Below, piece by piece: positions 1-10,000 of a stretch of DNA of 64,000 nucleotides. Location of the stretch: assembly GCA_014218235.1 (NCBI GenBank), contig CM024753.1, forward strand, positions 9,047,146 through 9,111,145. Reading direction: 5' to 3'. The stretch is from Colocasia esculenta. Taxonomy: Eukaryota > Streptophyta > Magnoliopsida > Alismatales > Araceae. Each line of letters begins with the position of its first letter. Positions within the stretch are counted from its first letter, which is position 1. The notes beneath the pieces were generated by a model. The model did no database searches. It saw only the letters and a list, made by a program, of their open reading frames with translations, and was not told where the DNA came from. The translations under genes were made by a program, and so were the position numbers.

Positions 1-982
1 AGATCATGATCCAAGGGACTCCTGAAAGCACTTTGCTTTTTAACCTCTAATATGGGAAATATTGCCTTGGAGTATGTCCAATGGATTTGATCTATAACAT
101 CACCAAATTCAATGCTTTGGGCTGTTCTCCTGCTTGTAAGGTCTGACCTGACTCCTGAGGCCTCCAGTTGGAAGACTAAGGGTGTGTTTGGAAATGATCA
201 TGTAAGGGATTCATAGGAATCTCTGACATGATATAATCCTTCCCAATGTACCCTAGGTGCTTCGCCCTTTATGCAAGAGAGATTTTGGGATGAAAAGAGA
301 GAGAGACTCATAAAGGGGTAGGGTAGATAATCTCCAAAAGCTAACAAAAAATACAAAAAAGGGGCGTGGATTCCAATGGAGAAAAAGTGGGAAAGACAAG
401 CAGACAACTTTAACCTATCTTTTCAACAAAATGGAAGGGCACTAAGGTATAGTACTTTTCAATAATCCACAATCCAATGGAACAACATAAATTGTCATTA
501 TTAAAATCTTTAAAAAAGTAAAGAAAATTTGACATTATGGATACAACCCAAAATCCCATCTAATTACCACATTCATCCTAGATAACAGACAACTGGCTCC
601 CAAGATCTAGTATATCTGTTCAACAGACATCAAAACTGCAGAAGCCCGTACGTGCTTCCCCAAAGAAGGGGTGCTAGACATGCCTTAAAAGAAGTGAAAC
701 AGTCATTAAGAAACTTATAGAGGCAAGAGCTATGGCAAGGTGGCTGTCATGTAAACATCGATTCTTTGGACATTTGCAGGTAGTAACACAGAAAGTTGTC
801 CTAGATAACACAGTGCATCTCCTGTATGAAGATAAGAAAAGAAAAAGTAGTGGCAACATCTAATACTCAATTACTACTATCTTGACAAGCCAATAATTCA
901 TGGTTGCTGAAACAAATGCCTGTGGTTCCATGGTTTCTTGTAGAAAATAAGTGAAACTAATAGGAGCCACATGTATCCTTAC
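1..982. other. Probable intron or downstream region of UGLYAH; no gene seen
   Basis: AT-rich sequence following the exon 11 donor. I searched the minus strand for the last UGLYAH exon (canonical YPVQAGDVIWMAPFVPQWY) and did not find it. Short open frames here have no recognisable content. The exon is either farther left or lost. Confidence 0.4.
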
Positions 983-1053
983 CAGCAATCACCCAGGCGA
1001 AATATGCCTTGACCCGCTAAAAGCAATAAGCCATGCTGGTTATATTGGACTTC
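983..1053 (-). CDS. UGLYAH: UGLYAH exon 11, metal-site strand with His-to-Gln change
   Basis: Acceptor GCTGTGGAGCAG, donor GTAAGGAT, phase 2 out. Encodes EVQYNQHGLLLLAGQGIFRL followed by GDC-W. The family motif is EVHYNQHG; its Glu and two His are, as I recall from the Arabidopsis structure, Mn ligands. Here the first His is Gln (CAA). The next exon is not in the window. Confidence 0.86.
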
Positions 1054-4000
1054 CTGCTCCACAGCGACATTCAAAGAACTTAGTGCATCAAATAATTTGT
1101 GCAACATACCGAAATCATTGAAAACAACATTTGAAATAAACAACTAAAAACGACATTGAAAAGACGCAAATTAGGCAGAGAATGTTAAAACAGAATAAGA
1201 CTCACAGACCTTCACATTTAGGTATTCTCCAGGCTGAAAATCCATGATCTGCAGTAGCAGATTTCATAAGTCAACAAGAAAAACTTAAAATGTGATATTT
1301 GATTATAAATAAAAAGATTCTGCTACATTCTGTTAATATTCATAATAATTCAACAATATATCTGAAAAAGAAAGGTTTTGTCCAACTGAATCCACTGATT
1401 TTTCACTGCTTCTTGTATGCCTTGCTTGGTTTCTTAGAAATCCCTAATTAAACGATATTTTAGTTGTAACGAATCTAGTTAATGAAGATACAAGGACAGA
1501 TTAATGCACAGGTGCATAGTGATACATGCTATTTCATTCATAATCATGCTAATTATGTTCAGTCAGAGTCGGCCAGTTCTGCATACCATGCCTGGAGTAA
1601 CATCCTCTCATGTATGCAATTACTAATTTGCACAACAATTATGAGAAGATATTACAGAAGATTCATATCAGTGATTTATATTACACATGCTTGGACAACA
1701 TATTTATAGTTCCCTACAAGGAGGCCTTTCAATACTGCCAAAATACATTTTCCATACTAACATCAAGGGTAGCTTGGTAAGAATTGAGATATGAACAATT
1801 TCCAATATTTGATGCTCCAAATAATAAACAGTTGGGATGCCCACTTCCTTTGTTACTTTCTACTGGTTAGCAGTTTTCAAAAGCGCAATGAACACTTCAA
1901 CCAGGTAGTTGATTCAGAAATGAAACTGATGGGTCAGTGAATCAGGTCAAAATCTATTAGATCAAGAAAACATTTCAAGGTAAAGTGTTGAGGTTCAGTC
2001 TCACATCAGATGATCTTGGGGCACCTACCCTTTTGGTTCGTGGAGGGTTCTCTCAGCATAAAACCCAGGTTTTGGGTTAGAGTTTGGACATTTAACTTAG
2101 TATCAAAGATAGGCTTATCCATTGGACTTCACCCTTTCAATAGCACCACTTATGCCATTACCATTCAGGTTTAGTGCCATACGGTGTTGAGGTTTAGTCC
2201 TACATTGGAATATCAATGGGCTACTTCCCTCTTTATCTGTACAGGATTTCCTCAACCTAATGCCTAGGTTTTGTGCTAGAGTTTGGTCCTTTAACACAAA
2301 GCAAGTTGGTATTAGTATCAAATATTAATTAACACCACCAGTTGTTTATGCATTGTTTGGGAAAAATCATCTGAAAGAAAATCTTTACTAAAAAAATCCA
2401 ACAGCATAGTATGCTTACATGGATATTGAAGTCATAAGCAGGAGAACTGGGCAAAAGTTTCCTAAGTTGGTAGACCTGACAAGCAAAACAGAAACAAATG
2501 GACATCAAGTCTATAGAAATTGTCCAACTGGGAACACAATGGTAAAACATATTAGTATTAGAACCGAGACCTAGTTGCAAAATGGTAAAGATTGAGAAAA
2601 TGCATCATATTTTTTAGCAAATGATAAAGGATACATGAATATACCTCTCCTGGAGTTTCAAGAACTTGCTGTTTGTCAGCTGAGCCAATAATTTGTTCAG
2701 GGACATGGTTTTCAAGGTGCACATATCTGATAAAACTATATCAATTAAGCATGTTTGCATGGATTACTAAAACAGGGACATAGGATGATGCTTACTGGAG
2801 TTGCAACATGAGATATATGTTAAATATAACAAAAACAGTTATCCATATCAGTTCTAGGGTTGTGGTGCCACAGTTTCTATATTGTCTCATCTGAAAATTT
2901 GTCATCCACAACAATGCCTCTCATAGCCTTTCTTTCAGTTTTCTGGACCATGCAGGAAGTCCATAGTTTGATTTATGACATTAAGCTAAGCTAAATGATT
3001 ATAGTGGCTCAGGAATACAAATGTGAGTACCTACTCAATTGTTCAAATATAAACTTGACAATCTGTGATTCCTTATATTCTGAAGCATGCAATATCACCC
3101 ACATGATGGGTGGCGCATTTCCAATTACATTAAAAAATATATAGATTGAACATGAAAACTCAAAGGCATGAAAGTTTAAGGCATCCGAGTCACGTAATTA
3201 TAAAAATTGTAGATGAACTAATTTGTGGATAACAATACAACATGTGAGAAAGCATAACCTTCGCTCAAAATGACCAATGTTGAAGTTTCTTCGCACTTCA
3301 CAGAATGATCAGAATTTGCAGGCAGATATGCATATGAGTCCACCTATTTCCAGCCACAAAAATGCAAAAACTTCTCATCAACATTTTCTTATAGGGCACT
3401 TAAATTATGTGGCAGAATCTAGTTGTATCCGGATAATATAATACAAAAATAATGACAATATCACAGCACAATCATGAAGGTAGATGATGAAATAAAATTA
3501 CAATGACTGAAAACATGTTCTCAGACAAGAATCAAGTAGATTTACCTGCAAAGAGTGGCCGATCCCAGACTGATTTGACAACAAAATAGTACCATCAATG
3601 ACAAATAAGAACCTACACAGATCAATTGGTGTAACAAATAAAGAGATGTGAGAAGACAAACTACAACAAACTTCCCAAAGAGAATTAACAGAAAACAAAC
3701 ATGCCATATGAAGTAATTTTGAAGCAGAGAGCGAGCGAGCGAGCGAGAGAGAGAGAGAGAACAAAATCTGCTGGCACATATAGCATGACAATAGTTAACT
3801 GATCTAGAAGCATGTTCTTCATGGTTGGGAATTCATAAAGATACTAAACAAGATCCCATATTCTCAAACCCTCAAGAGTTTGATCAGTTCAATCTTTTAC
3901 ATTTAGGATCCAAAATCAATAAGACCATTTAGTTGATACCCCTTTGCTTATCAAAACATAATGTTTCCTGAAAGTCTTTAGTTTGGTAACTAGGAATTTT

Positions 4001-7000
4001 CTGCATGGATCAGGATGTATTCACCTTTCAACATCATGTGGAGGTAGAGCAGACATTGAATTTTCTGCATGGAAAAGGAACAGATAGAAGTTCAGAAAAC
4101 ACTCAACACCAACCCAGTAAAGCAAGATGTTTCAAATTTCAATATTTTGGATGAAGCTAGCATGCATTAACAACAACCAAAAGCCAGATTTTTGCCAAAG
4201 GTATCTTGACTTTGTGAAAGATAGAATAAGTTGACAGTGTCATATACTCTCAACAATACATCATGTTATTCTTCATAAATCTAATGACAATGTTTTTTTT
4301 TTGAAAGTGGGTAGTAATCTAATAGACAACATTATTACGCAAATAGAACTGTTGGAGACTATGTACTGAGTACAACAATGAAATTATATAATAATTGAAC
4401 TATCGGGACCTGAGTACAGGAATGAAACTTTTACAGCTTTGTCATTCTACAGGATGTTTATGTGGTGCATTTACACAGAATTGAAACATTGCCGCTAAGG
4501 ACCAAAATGCACCTTTTACAGAGACATTACCCTAGAGAAGTCATCTTAACTGTGAGGATAAAATTGAGACATTGTTGAAGCATTTGTACTAGAACTTGTT
4601 AACAAAGTTCTATGTTTTGTGATGACAACTAAAGTGCAGAAAGAAAGAATAGAATTAACAATGTTAATTATGTAACTAGTTGCACAAGAATGCATAAGCC
4701 TAACCTCAGCCATCAGTACGATCACCGTCAGCCACCAGTGGGATCACAAATGGAACCCAAGTCCACCAGTGTTTAACACTTCAACCACTAATAGATGAAG
4801 AAATAGCATCTTACTACGCTAACCCAAGTCCAGTTCAACCACTAGTAGATGAATCCAAAGAGTCTGTCATTTCAATCACTAAAAGGTAAAATAAGAAGCT
4901 TGTTGCTTCAGCCACTACCACAGTTATAGCTCCCACTATTAGTAGCAACCACCACTATGTGAAACAGAAATGCCACTTACGCTTCAGTTTCTGAAGAAAA
5001 AGACTATTCAAAGCACATGGACAAGTATATTTCAGAATTTTATAGCTTCTGCATACTATATCACTGTAGGCACAAAAAACTCAAACCTTGCATCTTTGCT
5101 AAATACATTGAAAAGTGTGATCCCATTCCTGGAGTGATCAAATAAGCTCCCAAAGTATTAATCCTACAAGAAAACAAACATATGGTGTTAAACCCTGTCT
5201 TTATTTATGACTTTTCAGCAAAGTCACTAAGACAATAATGCTGTAGAGTACCAATTAGGTAATGGAGTGAATACATGACCCTCTGGTGTAATAATAGCAT
5301 GGTCCCTTCTATATACACTCCGTGTAAAACCTGGTAAATCTGTCACACAGGAGAAATATTTATGATACAGTCTGACAGAATGTGCAAAATGAATTATGAG
5401 ACAAAATAGAAATTGTGACACACAGGGGACAAAAAAATAGCCCAACACCACCAAACATGAACCTGTAAGGCAAGTAAGACTGCAGAAGTTAAGCCATGTT
5501 CAAGGCCAAATGCAATCTACTTTTTCAAAAGAAAACTTAACCTATTCTGGATCAATCATTGCAAATTGATTTTTTTCACAAATAACCAGATCTTTTCTTC
5601 ATAATAATCGTGTCAATTATTTGATCAATGATTTCTTTAAGGTTGGACAATTGAGACAGTTTTTGATCCATTATTACCAATGCTTCAATCAGTTCCAACA
5701 TTAATTATTTGCCGCAGACACTAACAAAGCCACTTATTCAGCATTCAGAACACTTTGTGTGCGCGGTGGTATACATAAGGAATCCTTGCATCATCTCTTT
5801 TGTTCCTGGGGACTTCTCAGGGGAACATGGCCCCCAGTCTAGGGAAGGGAAGAAAGATCTGTGGCAACAGCTGCTCAGGCATCATATGTCTCCGGGCGTC
5901 CTTGGTGTGTGGTGGGTGATTTCAATGAAGTGACACCTATTTCACAGAGGACAGGAGCTAACTACCCTATGGGAAAATCTGAAGATTTCTGTGACTTTAT
6001 CCATCAGGCTGCCCTCATTGATATTGGGCTGGTGAATGCTCAGTTCACCTGGTCCAATTTGAGGGAGACTCCATCTTGTTCCAGATTGGATGGATTTCTG
6101 GTATGTTGACTGGGAGGACCACTTCCCACATGTGCAGGGATCTAATTTGCCTAGGCCGACCTCTGATCATAAGCCTATCCTCTCGAGGATCAGCCGGGGC
6201 CATGTGAGGAGACAACCATTCAGATTTGAGAAGTACTGGCTTAGAGAGGCAGACTTCTTAGACACAGTCAAGACTGCATGGGATAGTCAGAGGCAATAGG
6301 GATCTTGTATGGATACTCTGATTGGTAAGCTGAAGCATATGGCGCAGGTGCTGAGGAGGTGGGGAGTTAGTAAGAGAATACCAGACAGGCAGGAGAACAT
6401 GATTCTTCTTCATTTACAGGCTTTAGATCACTTGGAGGAGGTAGGCTTGATGGATGACTTTGATAGACTGAGTAGAGCTTCACTTCGGGTACAATTTGAT
6501 GAGATCCTCTTGAGAGAGGAAATTTATTGGAAGCAAAGATCAAGGGAGAAATGGCTCAACGAAGGAGACAGGAACACAAGCTACTTCCACAGGAGTGTGT
6601 CAGCCTGTCAGGGAGGAAGAGGACGAACCACATTGCCGGCATCAAGGATAGGGAGATCTTACTGCAGAGGGAGAAAGACATTAGGGGGTTTTCCAAGGGT
6701 TTCAATGCTACTCTCTTCTTAGAGGAGCAGACAGTAAGACTGGACTTCGCACATGATTGCTTCCCCGTTTTCCCCAGACACAGAGTGAGGCTCTTGTGAG
6801 CCCCTTTCATGAGGAGAAAATTAGACAAGTGGTGTTCTCTCTCGCAGGTGTCAAGCCCCCGGGTTCAAATGGCTTTCCTATAGCTTTCCTTCAGCACTGT
6901 TGGGAGATCATTAAAAAGGACCTCATTACTGTTGTTGGAGATTTCCAGGAGGGAAGGGCTCATTTGAGGGGTGTTAATAAGACCCCTTTGGTCCTTATCC

Positions 7001-10000
7001 TTAAGAAGAAGGGGGCACTACAACTAGCAGATTTCCATCCCATCAGCTTGTTGAATAGCCTCTACAAAATTATCTCTAAAGTTTTGGCCAAAAGACTTGA
7101 CAATGTCATTGATGGGCTGATCAATGGCTACCAAGGGGCTTTCATCAAAGGAAGACACAATCAGGAGAATTTTTTGGTGGCTCATAAATGTCTTTTTGCC
7201 TTGAAGAAACATAGGAAAAGGGGAATGGTGCTCAAGTTGGACTTCGAGAATGCCTATGACAAAGTTAGTTGGGGCTGTCTCCTTCAGGTGGTGACAAAGA
7301 TGGGCTTTCATCAGACTTGGATTTAATGGATAAAGGAATCTCATCTGCTTCCTTTGCTATGCTCATTAATGGCCAGCCCTCCTACTTTTCTAGTAAAAGA
7401 GGCCTTTGCCAAAGAGATCCCCTCTCTCCTCTCTTGTTCATCCTGGTAGCACAGATTTTTAGTAGACTGGTTGAAAGCGGAGGTGACAGGGATCATTTTT
7501 GGTTTTCAGGCAGGCCAGTCCTCCAGCAGTCTCACCCACCTATAGTATGCTGATGACACCATTCTCTTCTTACCCAATGAGGAGTAGCAGCTAGTTGATG
7601 CCAGAATGATGTTCGAGGTGGTTCAGGCTATCACTGGGTTAAAGGTGAATTATAGCAAGAGCCTCATGGCGGGGATCAATATGGATGAAGCAGACATCAA
7701 GACAGCAGCTCACATTTTTGGTTGCCAAGCTGGGAGGTTCCCTTTCTCTTACATGGGTCTTCCTTTATCTCCAAGGCCTTTTCATTGCAGAAATTGGTAA
7801 GGGGTATTGCAGGGGTATGAGACCAGGCCTACAGAATGGAAGGCCTGTTCTTATGGAGGTCGTCTGGTCCTGTGCAGATCTATGTTGGATGACAGCCTTC
7901 CCATCTATTTTCTGTCCATTTTTGGAATTTCGAAGACAGTGGCTAAGAGATTTGAGTCTATTCAGGCTAGCTTTTCTAGCATGGCAGTGGAAGCACAACC
8001 TACAATGTGTAGATTTTATCAAAGCTAGTATTAGGGTTAGCCTGGGTGATGGAGAGACCTGCTTGTTTTGGCAGGACAGGTGGTGTGGTGAGTTCTCACT
8101 GGCAAAGACCTTTCCCTCTTGGGTTGCCATCATGAGTTTTCCGAGAGCCTCTGTAGCCCAGGTTTTTTTATGCATAGCTGTCTGACGGTATTTGGGGGCC
8201 CACCTTCAGGAGAAACCTCACATCTGAGGAAACAGCCCAGCTTGAACAATTATTTTCCTTCCTTTTGGATTTTAAGCCGGCAGCCAGCAGGGTGGATACA
8301 TGGTTCTGGAGATGGGAGAGGGATAACCGCTTCTTAGTTAGGTCAACATATCTTACTCACCCTGATGGGGGGTACGGCATGCCTCCTCAACTCAGATTTG
8401 GGCTCCCAAGATCCCTCTTAAGGTGCAATTCTTAGTGTGGAGGATCTCACACAGACAGTTGCCAGCCTGTGATAGCACCTTTTTTATCGCACATACCTAC
8501 CTTGTGTTGCTTGTGTGGGAATGAGGAGGAGGATTTGGACCACTTATTTACAGGCTACCCCTTTGCTAAGGGTATTTGGTTGAGGATTGATCAGCGTCTT
8601 CAGCAGTCTTTGCCACATTTTGAGGGGGTTCAACAGGTTCTTTCCATGTGGCATCGTCATTGGATCCTCAAGGGAGACAAGTTCATGTGGTGGCTAACCC
8701 TGCATCCTTTGGGCTTTGTGGAATGAAAGGAACACTAAATTATTCAGAAGGGAAGCGACGACGGAGGACAATCTTTTTGCTTTTGTTAGAGAAAAGTTTC
8801 TTTTTGGTTAAACATTTGTGTGAAGTGGAGCGTTTTAACGCCTCGCTCTTTTTGCTTTTGGGGAGTTAATGTGGGTCCACTTTCTTGGTGTGGGTTTCTT
8901 TTTGTATAGGGGTTTTTGTGAGCTGTACGTATACACTGGTACATGCCTCCTTTTCTTTTAATATAATCTGTGGTACAATCCACATTTCAAAAAAAATTCT
9001 CTTTCGCTCATGTGGAATCACTAGAGTTATATGGCAGATTGTGCTCAAATATTTCAATCCTCAGGGAGTAATGCCTAATGACTTTCATAATTTTGGGAGA
9101 TGATGGATTGCTGGAAGACCAACATGCAAAATGTGGATTGGACTAGAGTGTCTGCAGCTACCCTGTGGACAATATGAAAATGGAGAAATAAGAGGAAATT
9201 CAAGGGTGATTTCAATACAACTTCTGACATCCTGAGAAGAGCTGTTAACTGGACTGGGGACTGACTGAACATTGACAGACCAACTGACTTGCAGCCAGAT
9301 GTGCTACTTGGCTTCTACAAATGGAAGTACTTTATTTGTGATTCTCACCCTACTAGCTCAGTAGGGTGATCTTATTCCTTTTTTCTTCCCTGCATGCTTC
9401 TTCCTTTCTTTTTCTTTTGTTCAATTTATTTTGTTTATCCTTTGTAATTTGCATTTCACCTTCAATGAGTTTTAGCCAGAATTTCTGTTTTTACCTTCTA
9501 AAACAAAAAGTAAGCCACTTATTCAGACAAACAGTTGAACAATTTTAATAATCACCTTGGAGATGGGCTGGAGAAAGAGTTGGATGTGTAACCTTCCAAT
9601 ACATTGGTAGTCTTGAGTCCAAGTCAGACTGTATGATAGGAGGAGATGGGCAATCCTTTTCCACATCATCTGAAGCCCCAGAGGATGTTATGTTATTTTG
9701 GCCTTCATCTTGAGAATACTCAACAAGATGGCATCCATTGGGGTTTAACTTCCCACATAAAATCTCAAAATCTTTATAAAAGATGAATGGCCTGTTCTTC
9801 ACCCGATGATAACCTGGATTCAACTGCACAGTAAGTAGAACCATCATCACCAGAATGCAAAGTGAAAGCCAAAGTCATGCATTGTCTAGTACGACTTTGA
9901 ATTACAAACAAGGTTAACTAGGAAATCAATGTCAGAGAAAGTAGCAACATCACTAGAAGAAACAAGTTCCTTAACAACTATATCAGAACAAAGTCACAAC

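Larger units (their letters stand above)
5742..9511 (+). mobile_element. L1-type LINE insertion (chimeric), flanked by 15 bp target-site duplication
   Basis: The 15 bp sequence AAGCCACTTATTCAG occurs at 5727-5741 and again at 9512-9526, with unrelated sequence beyond. This is a target-site duplication around a 3770 bp insertion in the second UGLYAH intron, antisense to the gene. The main body (5742-8996) is 5'-truncated inside the endonuclease and ends AATCCACATTTCAAAAAAAA. It is followed with no gap by a second, unrelated LINE 3' end (8997-9511) whose tail is AAAACAAAAAG. Confidence 0.8.

Noticed and set aside
2329..2580. 83-aa minus-strand ORF
   Set aside because: Contains UGLYAH exon 9 (2419-2475) with intron sequence on both sides; not a separate gene.
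5227..5454. Stand-alone 75-aa minus-strand ORF
   Set aside because: Only its C-terminal part matches UGLYAH; the hydrophobic N-terminal part is intron read-through before the acceptor at 5340.
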